Counted from the first letter of the stretch, positions 1 through 7,435 are shown. The stretch is DNA of 7,965 bases from Acidobacteriota bacterium (GCA_003223065.1 QHXU01000340.1:1-7965), one strand, 5' to 3'. The notes: generated by a model not told the origin, from the sequence alone. Program-made: numbers and translations.

Positions 1-836
1 CGCCCCCGTTTGAAGCAAGGTTCTAGAGCACGTACACCTGTGCGTAGTGGGTCTGCCGCCTTCGGCGATTGAACAGCCTCGCTGAGCGAAAGTCCGAGCG
101 TCTCCACGATGCCGAGAGGGCGTGGAATTACCGGTGGACCGGTCTGCGCTTGTTCCGCATAAAGTTGCTGCGTTTTTTCCTGGATAGAGCGTGCCTGATC
201 GGGATGGCTGTAGAGTTTGCCAAAAAGCGTCAAGTCCTGCTGAAGTATTCCTTCCTGCGTGGTCCTCTCAAGCAGGAGTCTGTAGCGTATAACGCAGCGG
301 TTGGAGGGTTTGTAGCGCACGGGCTCAGCTTTCACCGAGGTGAGATGCCAGGATGGGTCGCAAAGCTGGATCCGCGCCGCCGTTTCCAGTGCCGAGAATA
401 GAGGGCCGTCCGGCGCAGGGGCACAGCTCGCGGCGAGCGCCGGCAGAACGTTATCGGCCGGAAAGACCTGCACCACGAGGCCTCCGTCCGCGGTTAGAAT
501 GCCTGGCCTGGGAACCTCTAGCGCTGCCTCCTGACGGGCAGAGAAGCGCACCCGCGTCCCTGCGAGCAGCGCCTCGGGGAGCGTCACGGTAACCCAACGG
601 TCGAGAATGTTTGTGCGTTTCCCACGTGACCCATTCAGCGCCCCTGCGTTATAGATGATCGCCAGCCCCCGCCCCGGTTTACTCCGCAGGTACCGTACAA
701 ACAGGCTGAGCTGCCTCTGAACTCCGGAGAGCAATTGCTGGGGCGCCCGTTCGAGGAGCTGGACGACGATTAACGGAAGCTCCCGGATGGATACGGCCAC
801 GCCGGATTCGTGCTGGATGAGGCCGAGGCCCGTCAT
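1..836 (-). CDS. Phosphotransferase (APH/choline-kinase-like) family protein, 3' end missing
   Basis: A frame of 278 codons with no stop starts at ATG 836 and runs off the left edge. The start is supported by AAGGAAAGG eight bases upstream, and lies 28 bp after the stop of the outer-membrane protein gene, so the two are probably co-transcribed. Residues 173-185 read VRYKPSNRCVIRY, followed by FGKLY at 205-209 (K207 is a candidate ATP-anchoring lysine) and PRPLGIVETLGLSLSEAV at 238-255. These resemble the N-lobe of the aminoglycoside phosphotransferase/choline kinase superfamily, in which a small molecule or sugar is phosphorylated with ATP. The catalytic HxD loop would lie outside the window, so activity cannot be judged. 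Residues 1-170 are a long N-terminal region with no motif I can name; a stretch at 122-134 (VQVFPADNVLPAL) looks typical of the larger members found near exopolysaccharide genes. Family assignment is fairly confident; the substrate is unknown. Confidence 0.72.
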   Translation of the reverse strand, partial: MTGLGLIQHESGVAVSIRELPLIVVQLLERAPQQLLSGVQRQLSLFVRYLRSKPGRGLAIIYNAGALNGSRGKRTNILDRWVTVTLPEALLAGTRVRFSARQEAALEVPRPGILTADGGLVVQVFPADNVLPALAASCAPAPDGPLFSALETAARIQLCDPSWHLTSVKAEPVRYKPSNRCVIRYRLLLERTTQEGILQQDLTLFGKLYSHPDQARSIQEKTQQLYAEQAQTGPPVIPRPLGIVETLGLSLSEAVQSPKAADPLRTGVRALEPCFKRG

Positions 837-844
837 GCGCCAAG

Positions 845-853
845 CCTTTCCTT
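845..853 (-). promoter_or_regulatory. Ribosome binding site of the phosphotransferase gene
   Basis: AAGGAAAGG on the minus strand lies eight bases before ATG 836. It is the only good Shine-Dalgarno-like match near the start of this frame and fixes the start codon. It sits inside the 28-bp spacer after the preceding gene. Confidence 0.6.
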
Positions 854-864
854 CGTAAGGCAGC

Positions 865-3579
865 TCAGAACTTGAGTCTCACTGAGAGCTGGATTTCCCG
901 TCCCGGACGAGCGTCGTTGGGGGAGCCAAAAAACGGCGACGTGAGCACACCAACGTAATTTTTCCAGTTGGCCGTGTTCAACGAATTGAAGGCATCGGCG
1001 CGAAACTCCACCTCACGTGAGCCCTTGCCCTTTTCCCGCAGCACGAACTTTCTTGCAAGGCGCAGGTCCACCGCCGAGAGGCCCGGCCCATTGCCAACAT
1101 TCCGCCCGGCATTTCCCGGCCCTGGGAGAATCAACCAGCGGACCTTCCCCCCGTTGATGGGGACCAGGGAACCTCCAAGCAACGCCTGCGCGCCATCGTA
1201 GAGGATCCCGCCGTTTCCGCCAACAAGACTCCCATCCACGGCAAAAGAATTGAAGGGCGCGTGGGGATTTCCGACGCTGGGGCGGTCGTTAGCTACGGTG
1301 TCCTTGTTGTTGTCAAACCCGGTCGTGATGTCGTAAGGGATCCCGGAGTAAACAGTAGCAACACAACCTACACTGAAATTCCAGGGCAGCTTGAAGACAC
1401 CGGCAAAACTGAACCGATGCCGCTGATCGAAGTCGGACCGCCCGCGCTCGGCCCGCAAGTTGAAGTTGTCCGCCGGGAGCGAGAGCATGCCCGAAGTGTC
1501 ATCGATCGAGTGGGAGAACGTGTAGTGCGACACGAGTTGCAGCCTGCCGCGGAACACTGTGGTTCGGGAACCGAGAGTGAGGCTGTTGGAATGGGAGCTG
1601 CCCGAGGTTTCGAACTGATCGACATTCACGAAATTCGGATCAGGGCGGTCGCCGGTCGCGGGCAGCGGAGCGTTGAGATCGCGCTGGCGGTACAGCTTCA
1701 ACCCGCGCAGGATGGTGTATTCCGCCGAAAGGAAAGTGTCGCGGCCCAGTTTCCGTTCCACGCCCAGGCTGGCCTGCAGGGCGTAGGGAGCACGGATACG
1801 CGGGTCTATCCGCAGCACACTGGGAGGGGGTTCATTCGGAAGATCGGCGAGATTCCCCACTATGGGGAGGCTCGGATTGCTCAGAACCACTTGGCGAACG
1901 TGAGAGCCGTTGAGCAGCAGGAACTGCTCTTCGAGAACAAGCGGCTGGCGTTGGTAGAAAATGCCGCCGCCAGCGCGCAGCACCGTCCGGCCATCGGCGC
2001 TCGCGGCGGACAGCGCGACGCGCGGTGCCAGGTTGCGATGGTCGGCTAGATTCGACTGGAGTTCGTGGCGCAGCCCCAGCAGCAAGCTGAGGCGGGGCCG
2101 GAGGCGGATCTCGTCCTGGAAGAAATAGGCAAACTCATTTTGCCGGAAAGTTACTCGCGCGTCGCCCAGGTTGACCGTGTACAGAAAAGGCTGGTTGTGG
2201 ATGAAGCTCCCCAGGTCTGAAAACTTGAATGTTCCCCCGAAATTGGAACGGTCCGTGTAGTCAATGAATCTCGATTTCAGTACTCCACCGAACCGCAACG
2301 AATGCTTCCCGTGCAGGTAGGAGGCGATGTCCTGGAACTCCAGGTCCTTCTCCTGGTCATTCCGCGAGATCTGAGCGCCGCCGCTGTTGAATGCGCCGTT
2401 CACCAGGACCGCGGGCGCATCGCTCACGCTCCTGGCCAGTTTCGGCCGGTACTTGAAATCGAAGCGAAATTCGTTCATGAAGCCAGGCGTAGGAATTGCG
2501 GTCTCCGATAGGCGCAGTTCGTGGGTCTGATTCTCCGCATTCCAGCCGCGGCCGGGGAGATCAAACGCCCCGACGCCCTGGTTGGGCAGCCGATTGTCGG
2601 TCCAGTTGTACCGCAGCGAGAGAATGTTGACGGGCGTAAGCCGAATGTCGGTCCGACCCAGCACATGGGCGGTACGCAGCGGGATGGGAACAGTTGTCGA
2701 TAGGGGACCGCTCGGCGTTACGGCTGTGACGAAAGTGTTGTTGTCGTCCCTGAGGTAATCGCCGCCAACGAAAAACGTGGCCTTGCCGCCAACCAAGGGT
2801 CCATCGAGCGCCCCCTCCATCCACTCTCGCTGCCTGGGCGGGAAGACCCTGTCGAAGGGGTTGTGCGCATCCAGTTTCGCATTCCGGAAGGCGAACGAGA
2901 AACGCTTGTGGAAACGGCGCAGCGAGCCGCCCCGCGTCGCCACTTCGATGCGTCCCTTCCCTGGCCGGGCAAACTCCACCGAATAGGGATTACTGTTGAC
3001 GGCGATTGTCTTAATACTCGAACTCGGGACGTCCAGCGTGCTGCCCTCCACGCCGTCCACTACTATCTTGGTCCCCTCCGCATCATTGGCCGTGGGATCG
3101 ACAAAGAGGGAGGCGGTCGACAAGACACCGTCGTATTTCGCCGGGAGACTCTTTAACCAGTCGCCGTCCAAATGAACGGCGGTGGCATTCTGTTCAGGAG
3201 AAATCGGGTCGTCCGCCCGGGCGGACACGGTAAGGTCCTCTTTGATCTCTGCGATCTTGAGGCGGATCCTCTGATCGGGTACCGGGCTCAAGCCGACCTG
3301 GAGATGGAGCTGCGCTTTTTCAAACCCTTCCATTGTTACCGCCAACAGATATTCACCGCCCTGGACTCCGGAGAACACAAAACGACCCGTGTTATCGGTG
3401 ACCGTTTTCAGGGCCGTGCCTCCGGCCCGCGGAGTGAGCTTCACGGCAGCCTGGATCACCGCGGAGTCGTTTGGGTCCTCCACCGTCCCCTGCACCTGCC
3501 CTAGCTGTTGACCCAGGAGAGCTGGTACGCACCCGGAAAACCAAGCGAAGAGAAATAAAACCCAGTCGGCTTTCTTCAT
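865..3579 (-). CDS. Oar-like TonB-dependent outer-membrane protein with carboxypeptidase regulatory-like domain
   Basis: This 904-residue protein starts with a Lys-Lys signal peptide (about 1-23, ending ALLGQ). Residues 27-108 form a carboxypeptidase-regulatory-like beta-sandwich (GTVEDPNDSAV, DNTGRFVFSGVQGGEYLL). A plug-like segment follows at about 115-225, including KIVVDGVEGSTLDVP and NPYSVEFARPGKGRIEVATRGG. The remainder (about 230-904) alternates short polar turns and amphipathic strands and ends in LKF, a C-terminal aromatic residue as in outer-membrane barrels. Length and layout fit the Oar-like TonB-dependent transporter group abundant in Acidobacteriota, whose substrates are mostly unknown. 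I see no clear TonB box. The ATG overlaps the stop of the MFS gene as ATGA and has a strong GGAGGAAGAGG in front, so translation is probably coupled. Function as a receptor or porin for a small molecule or glycan is inferred; the family call is solid, the ligand is not. Confidence 0.9.
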   Translation of the reverse strand: MKKADWVLFLFAWFSGCVPALLGQQLGQVQGTVEDPNDSAVIQAAVKLTPRAGGTALKTVTDNTGRFVFSGVQGGEYLLAVTMEGFEKAQLHLQVGLSPVPDQRIRLKIAEIKEDLTVSARADDPISPEQNATAVHLDGDWLKSLPAKYDGVLSTASLFVDPTANDAEGTKIVVDGVEGSTLDVPSSSIKTIAVNSNPYSVEFARPGKGRIEVATRGGSLRRFHKRFSFAFRNAKLDAHNPFDRVFPPRQREWMEGALDGPLVGGKATFFVGGDYLRDDNNTFVTAVTPSGPLSTTVPIPLRTAHVLGRTDIRLTPVNILSLRYNWTDNRLPNQGVGAFDLPGRGWNAENQTHELRLSETAIPTPGFMNEFRFDFKYRPKLARSVSDAPAVLVNGAFNSGGAQISRNDQEKDLEFQDIASYLHGKHSLRFGGVLKSRFIDYTDRSNFGGTFKFSDLGSFIHNQPFLYTVNLGDARVTFRQNEFAYFFQDEIRLRPRLSLLLGLRHELQSNLADHRNLAPRVALSAASADGRTVLRAGGGIFYQRQPLVLEEQFLLLNGSHVRQVVLSNPSLPIVGNLADLPNEPPPSVLRIDPRIRAPYALQASLGVERKLGRDTFLSAEYTILRGLKLYRQRDLNAPLPATGDRPDPNFVNVDQFETSGSSHSNSLTLGSRTTVFRGRLQLVSHYTFSHSIDDTSGMLSLPADNFNLRAERGRSDFDQRHRFSFAGVFKLPWNFSVGCVATVYSGIPYDITTGFDNNKDTVANDRPSVGNPHAPFNSFAVDGSLVGGNGGILYDGAQALLGGSLVPINGGKVRWLILPGPGNAGRNVGNGPGLSAVDLRLARKFVLREKGKGSREVEFRADAFNSLNTANWKNYVGVLTSPFFGSPNDARPGREIQLSVRLKF

Positions 3580-4922
3580 GGTCTATTTACCTCTTCCTCC
3601 GCGACGTGCCGGGTCGGAACTTCAGCAGTCCTATTCCGTTGCCGGCCCGTTCGAAAAACTGCAGTTCCAGACTTTTCTTCATGCACTTGCCGGTTCATGT
3701 CCGCCACTTTCTCTCCGGCAACACGCGTGACAAAAATGGCGTATAGCTCGGTAGCGAGGGCGAGCAGAACCCGCGAGCCCATCAGGGCTGTGATGCCCCA
3801 AGTGGCCCACAAGAAACCCGCTAAAATCGGGGAGAGAACCCCTCCGGCATCTTCTCCCATGCTCATCCAGCTCATTGTGCGCGCGCGATTCCGCTTGTCG
3901 AAACTGGAGACTTCGGCCATCAGCGCGCCCCAAGCCGGGCGAAAGGCGGCTTTCCCCATGTCATCGGCCGTCTTCGCTACCGCAACCCCGGCGAAAGTGG
4001 GAACGACCACATAGACGATCGAGGACAGCGTGTTGGCAATTCCCCTTACTGTCAGCACCAGCTTGCGGCTGACATTATCGGAGAGCCAGCCAAAGATCGG
4101 GCCGGAAAAAATGATCGCGAGGGTCGAAACTGCGTAGACGACTCCCGCCTGCGCTTTGGTCAAACCAGCGTATTCCGTGGCCAGAACGGGAAACAGGCCG
4201 TTAAGCATTTCGGCCGTGCTGGCAATTAAGAACCCCAGCACGGCGAACGGCAATACTTTCGGCCGGGGTCGGGTGACGCCAGGCGAGGTCTCGGCTTGAT
4301 TTCTTTGAGTCAGGGGGGAGGAGGCTGATTCCCGTTCGCCGTCGGCATGACTCGCTTCGCTCTCCTCCTTCACATAGCGGCGGACCACCAACAGCGGCAG
4401 CACCGAAAGAGCGAAGGCCACAAAGAACACCAGCGAATAATTGGCAGACGTGATTGTCAGGAGGATGCCCGCAAAGGCCTTGCTTACAGAGCCCGCGACC
4501 GCTCTGGCCGTCTGATACCAAGCGAACGCGGAAGCTGTGGATCTCTCTGTGCCGTGCTCGGCAATTAACGCATTTGCAGAAGGATCGCGCAGTGACATGG
4601 ACAAACCGTGCGCGCTCCGAATCGCGAAGAGCTCCCACGGATGGATGGCGAAGCCCAAGGAAAGCGACACTAAGCTACGTAGACTGATCGCGGCGAGGTA
4701 GGTACGTTTCAGGCCGAAACGATCTGCAGTCCAGCCCAACAGTGGCTTCAAGCCCACGGCCACGGCACTGTTCAGAGCGGCGAGAATGCCGACTTCTTTC
4801 AGGCTGAGTCCGAGATGACGAGCATAAAGGGGCAGACTGAAGCTGATCAACCCGAAGCTGAGGCGGGAGAGTAAACCCTCGCTCACGATTGCCAGTAGCG
4901 AAAAGTTGATCTGCCGCTTCAT
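3576..4922 (-). CDS. MFS transporter (12 membrane helices)
   Basis: This 448-residue integral inner-membrane protein has two blocks of about six hydrophobic helices. The first block spans roughly residues 8-172 and the second roughly 222-411. The loop between helices 2 and 3 carries the MFS motif A equivalent, GWTADRFGLKR (63-73), and the matching loop in the second half is GWLSDNVSRK (278-287). The two halves are joined by a hydrophilic loop at about 171-222, and a charged cytoplasmic tail of some 37 residues follows the last helix. These features fit the general MFS_1 class of proton-coupled exporters or importers; the substrate cannot be told. The start ATG 4922 has only a weak Shine-Dalgarno sequence (GGA five bases before), 49 bp after the ATP-grasp stop, so translation may depend on the upstream gene. 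Its TGA overlaps the ATG of the outer-membrane protein gene, suggesting that the carrier and receptor act on the same compound (inference). Confidence 0.9.
   Translation of the reverse strand: MKRQINFSLLAIVSEGLLSRLSFGLISFSLPLYARHLGLSLKEVGILAALNSAVAVGLKPLLGWTADRFGLKRTYLAAISLRSLVSLSLGFAIHPWELFAIRSAHGLSMSLRDPSANALIAEHGTERSTASAFAWYQTARAVAGSVSKAFAGILLTITSANYSLVFFVAFALSVLPLLVVRRYVKEESEASHADGERESASSPLTQRNQAETSPGVTRPRPKVLPFAVLGFLIASTAEMLNGLFPVLATEYAGLTKAQAGVVYAVSTLAIIFSGPIFGWLSDNVSRKLVLTVRGIANTLSSIVYVVVPTFAGVAVAKTADDMGKAAFRPAWGALMAEVSSFDKRNRARTMSWMSMGEDAGGVLSPILAGFLWATWGITALMGSRVLLALATELYAIFVTRVAGEKVADMNRQVHEEKSGTAVFRTGRQRNRTAEVPTRHVAEEEVNRP
3590..3600 (-). promoter_or_regulatory. Strong ribosome binding site of the outer-membrane protein gene
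   Basis: GGAGGAAGAGG on the minus strand lies inside the last codons of the MFS gene, ending ten bases before ATG 3579. Together with the ATGA overlap it suggests both coupled and independent high-level initiation of the receptor gene. Confidence 0.65.
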
Positions 4923-4942
4923 CTGAGTCCGATGCGTGTCGG

Positions 4943-4952
4943 CGGCCGGCCG
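4943..4952. repeat. 10-bp perfect palindrome between ATP-grasp and MFS genes
   Basis: CGGCCGGCCG is its own reverse complement and sits in the 49-bp spacer, which otherwise shows no terminator. It may be chance in GC-rich DNA; no function can be assigned. Confidence 0.3.
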
Positions 4953-4971
4953 AAAACACTGCGTCGTCCCA

Positions 4972-5856
4972 TCATCTGGCCATGACTAGTCTCTGTGCCC
5001 TAACTGTATGAAAAGTTCCGCGGTCAGGAAGCCGGTAGCGCTTGAACTTGGCGTCTTTAGCGAGACGGAGGATGTAGTTCGAAATACGTTTGACTGCTCC
5101 AGGTACTTGCCCAAAGCTGGGAAAGTCATTAATGTCTACTACTACGGGGCCATTGTTCGTCTCGAGCACGTCCAAGCCGTATATATCCAAGCCGAAAAGT
5201 TCGCCCACGCGCTGCGCCAATTTAAGCCACTCTGACTTCACTGGAATCAGATGGCTCTCCACTTCCACTTCCGGATGGAGCGGCGATTTCCTCGCCACTG
5301 CGTAAACATCCTTGCCTATCGCGTACAACTTGATGTCATAACCTGCGTTTTCTACATAATGTTGGGCGAGGAAGAAGCAAAGACTAGGTCCGTCTATCTT
5401 GAGTGTTGCCAGCTCGCCAGGACTATTCACGCGATAAATGCCGCGACCAGAGCTGCCATTAGTAGGTTTGACAACAAGGGGGTAATCGTTCCTTGGAATA
5501 CTCTTAAGAAGGCGCGGATGGGCAATAAAGTAGCTACGTGGAACGGGTAGCCCGTGAGCATATGCAAATGCAGCGAAGATGGCCTTGTCACGAACCAATC
5601 TGATCGCTCGCGAGTTATTGATGGTTGGAATACCCACCGCCTCTGCCGCCTGCAGGATAGACAGACCGGGCCCCTCTGACACCGTTTTTAGGACGTAGGC
5701 ATCGCAACACTGCCCCGTAAGATCACACAAAGAGGTCACCGTCTTGGATGGTTCCAATAGGTCGACAGCATGGCCCCATTTCAACAGCTGGCGGGCGATT
5801 ACCAGAGGCATGGAGTCACGTCTATACTGCTCTTCGACGATGAAGCAGAAGTGCAT
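4972..5856 (-). CDS. ATP-grasp family enzyme (RimK-like ligase or ITPK-like kinase)
   Basis: I chose ATG 5856 (294 residues) because GGGAG lies eight bases upstream and the protein then begins with a beta-strand typical of the family (MHFCFIVEEQYRRDSMPLV). A TTG 26 codons upstream keeps the frame open but adds an atypical Cys/Trp-rich leader. The layout is that of an ATP-grasp enzyme: an N-terminal Rossmann-like domain (1-85), a central ATP-binding part with RDKAIFAAFAYAHGLPVP (89-106) and the lysine plus glycine-rich loop VVKPTNGSSGRGI (128-140), then YDIKLYAIGKDVYAVARK (173-190), and the metal-binding strands YGLDVLE (226-232) and VVDINDFPSF (239-248). Such enzymes make an acyl phosphate and join it to an amine or thiol (RimK, LysX), or phosphorylate a sugar or inositol (ITPK). 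The DIN-x-FP motif recalls inositol-tetrakisphosphate 1-kinase, and an inositol phosphate synthase lies next door, but neither proves the substrate. GC content of sampled lines (about 47-57%) is lower than in the receptor gene. Confidence 0.85.
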   Translation of the reverse strand: MHFCFIVEEQYRRDSMPLVIARQLLKWGHAVDLLEPSKTVTSLCDLTGQCCDAYVLKTVSEGPGLSILQAAEAVGIPTINNSRAIRLVRDKAIFAAFAYAHGLPVPRSYFIAHPRLLKSIPRNDYPLVVKPTNGSSGRGIYRVNSPGELATLKIDGPSLCFFLAQHYVENAGYDIKLYAIGKDVYAVARKSPLHPEVEVESHLIPVKSEWLKLAQRVGELFGLDIYGLDVLETNNGPVVVDINDFPSFGQVPGAVKRISNYILRLAKDAKFKRYRLPDRGTFHTVRAQRLVMAR

Positions 5857-5864
5857 CTTACGCT

Positions 5865-5869
5865 CTCCC
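5865..5869 (-). promoter_or_regulatory. Ribosome binding site deciding the ATP-grasp start
   Basis: GGGAG on the minus strand, eight bases before ATG 5856. It favours this start over the in-frame TTG at 5934, which has no comparable site. Confidence 0.55.
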
Positions 5870-6008
5870 ACGCCCCAGCAGCACACTAAGGTCGCTGTCC
5901 GGTTGGCAATCGCACTGAAGTGCGCCCCTGGCAACCCTTCGATGTCAGCCAGGCGGCTGGCTACGCATGACTATGGATCAAGGGCTTCCTTGTGTGAATC
6001 TTTCCTTC

Positions 6009-6025
6009 CGCCGGTTTACCCGGCG
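6009..6025. repeat. Short hairpin in the synthase/ATP-grasp gap
   Basis: CGCCGG and CCGGCG form a 6-bp GC stem around a 5-base loop. No T-run follows on either strand, so it is not a classical intrinsic terminator. It could be a weak transcript-processing or attenuation element, or chance. Confidence 0.35.
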
Positions 6026-6094
6026 CAGTTAGCAACCCGTACGGTGTGGCCGGCTTTCAGAAGTTCGGGACCAGTGCCGGCCAATGATTAGGAT
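6016..6094 (-). pseudogene. Possible relic of a Rossmann-fold (epimerase/reductase-like) gene
   Basis: On the minus strand this stretch first reads ILIIG and then, after a one-base shift at a run of GGCCGGC, GTGPELLKAGHTVRVANCAG up to a TAA. Removing one C joins them into ILIIGGTGPELLKAGHTV, which resembles the start of NAD(P)-binding proteins (GGTGxxGxxLVxxLLxxGHxVRV) with about ten residues missing in the loop and first helix. There is no start site, and nothing recognisable continues after the stop. Only some 25 codons are involved, so a chance match is possible; a decayed remnant of a gene once placed between the synthase and the ATP-grasp gene is the alternative. Confidence 0.25.
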
Positions 6095-6112
6095 CCCAAC
6101 CGGTGACCAGGT

Positions 6113-7426
6113 TTAATCGTAATATTCTAAGCCCAAGTGTGTGATGAGATCCTCGCCGCGCATCCACCGCAGCGTATTCTTGAGCTTCATCAATTGGATG
6201 AAAATATCATGTTCCGGATAAAGACCCGGCGCCGTCATCGGCGCCTTGAAGTAAAATGAAAGCCATTCCTGAACGCCCCGCATGCCGGCTCGCTGGGCCA
6301 GATCCAGGAACAGCACCAGGTCGAGCACCAGCGGCGCGGCCAGAATCGAATCCCGGCACAGGAAATCGATCTTGATCTGCATCGGGTAGCCGAGCCATCC
6401 GAAAATGTCGATATTGTCCCATCCCTCCTTGGCATCGCCCCTTGGTGGATAGTAGTTGATTCGAACCTTGTGATAGATGTTCCCGTACAGCTCTGGATAG
6501 AGGTCCGGCTGCAAGATGTGCTCGAGCACGGAAAGCTTGGTCTCTTCTTTTGATTTGAACGAGCCCGGATCGTCCAGTACTTCACCATCCCGATTGCCGA
6601 GGATATTGGTCGAAAACCAACCCGAGACGCCGAGCATCCGTGATTTCAAGCCGGGTGCTATCAACGTCTTCATGAATGTCTGGCCGGTCTTAAAATCCTT
6701 CCCGCAGATTGGAACCTGCCGTTCGTGCGCCAGTTCCATGAGCGCCGGAGCATCTGTCGTCAGATGAGGGGCGCCGTTAGCGTACGGTACGCCGGACTTG
6801 AGCGCGGCAAAAGCGTAGATCTGGCTGGGTGAAATCTCCGGATCGTTTTTCATCAGGCCGCACTCGAAGTCTTTGAGGGTCTGGTGAACTGCGGCAGGCT
6901 TGTGGAACACCTCCGTTGAGCCGCACCAGATCATTACGAGCCGGGAGACGCCCGAGGCCTCACGGAAGTTCCGGATGTCGTCCATCAACATCTCGGCCCG
7001 ATCCATTTTTGAGCCCTTCTGTTTCACGTTCGGGCCGTTGATCCGTCGAACGAAGTCCGGGTCAAAGACGGCTTTCATCGGCTGGATCGAGGAGAGCGGC
7101 TCGCGCAGCTGCTCCAGCAGGCTCTTTTCCAGCACGCCGGCATTCTCTGCCGCTTCCCAACAATTGTCGTCGTAAATATCCCACGTGCCGAACGTGAGAT
7201 CCTTCAAGTCAGCCAGTGGAACAAAATCCTTGATCTTCGGGCTCCGTCCCTCCGTGCGCTTGCCGAGACGGATGGTGGCGAGTTGCGTCACTGACCCGAT
7301 CGGTTGAGCCAGGCCCCGCTTGACAGCTTCCACTCCAGCTATGAATGTCGTCGTCACCGCTCCCATTCCGGGGATCAAAACGCCGAGGTCACCCTCAGCC
7401 GGCGCGATCTTGACATTCTCTTGCAA
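6113..7426 (-). CDS. ino1: Inositol-3-phosphate synthase (myo-inositol-1-phosphate synthase)
   Basis: The product converts glucose 6-phosphate to 1D-myo-inositol 3-phosphate with bound NAD (EC 5.5.1.4) in the cytoplasm, the first committed step to inositol compounds. From the TTG at 7426 it is 437 residues, a normal length for the bacterial type. The NAD loop reads LIPGMGAVTTTF (17-28). Family-conserved blocks follow: GSVTQLATIRLGKRTE (44-59), WDIYDDN (82-88), CGKDFKTGQT (241-250), FSTNILGNRDGEVL (271-284), FKSKEETK (290-297) and IDFLCRDSILAAPLVLDL (353-370). Lysines in the KDFKTGQT and FKSKEETK blocks match the positions used for catalysis in known enzymes. GGGAAG lies nine bases before TTG 7426, whereas the in-frame TTG at 7459 (448 residues) has no good ribosome site; I therefore prefer 7426 but cannot exclude 7459. 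It is the most upstream confident gene of the minus-strand group, but no phosphatidylinositol synthase or inositol monophosphatase is in the window. Confidence 0.93.
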   Translation of the reverse strand: MQENVKIAPAEGDLGVLIPGMGAVTTTFIAGVEAVKRGLAQPIGSVTQLATIRLGKRTEGRSPKIKDFVPLADLKDLTFGTWDIYDDNCWEAAENAGVLEKSLLEQLREPLSSIQPMKAVFDPDFVRRINGPNVKQKGSKMDRAEMLMDDIRNFREASGVSRLVMIWCGSTEVFHKPAAVHQTLKDFECGLMKNDPEISPSQIYAFAALKSGVPYANGAPHLTTDAPALMELAHERQVPICGKDFKTGQTFMKTLIAPGLKSRMLGVSGWFSTNILGNRDGEVLDDPGSFKSKEETKLSVLEHILQPDLYPELYGNIYHKVRINYYPPRGDAKEGWDNIDIFGWLGYPMQIKIDFLCRDSILAAPLVLDLVLFLDLAQRAGMRGVQEWLSFYFKAPMTAPGLYPEHDIFIQLMKLKNTLRWMRGEDLITHLGLEYYD

Positions 7427-7435
7427 GTTTTTTAT

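Larger units (their letters stand above)
5857..6112 (-). other. Intergenic region between inositol phosphate synthase and ATP-grasp genes
   Basis: This 256-bp stretch has no intact gene. It holds a small hairpin (6009-6025) and a possible decayed Rossmann fragment (6016-6094). I see no T-run terminator after the synthase and no convincing -35/-10 pair for the ATP-grasp gene, so whether the two are one transcript is open. The frame of the ATP-grasp gene stays open back to an in-frame TAG near 5970, but without a good start. Confidence 0.6.

Noticed and set aside
69..592. Three overlapping plus-strand frames at the left end
   Set aside because: They are antisense to the phosphotransferase frame, which has a good ribosome site and recognisable family motifs.
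1261..2049. A 262-codon open frame on the plus strand inside the receptor gene
   Set aside because: It lies wholly antisense to the well-supported outer-membrane protein and its translation shows no domain pattern; it is a by-product of GC-rich codon usage.
5857..5934. A 26-residue N-terminal extension of the ATP-grasp protein from TTG 5934
   Set aside because: The extension has no family-like sequence, and the ATG at 5856 has a better ribosome site and begins exactly at the expected first beta-strand.
6009..6025. Intrinsic terminator after the synthase gene
   Set aside because: The stem is only 6 bp and no T-run follows on either strand, so I list it only as a hairpin.
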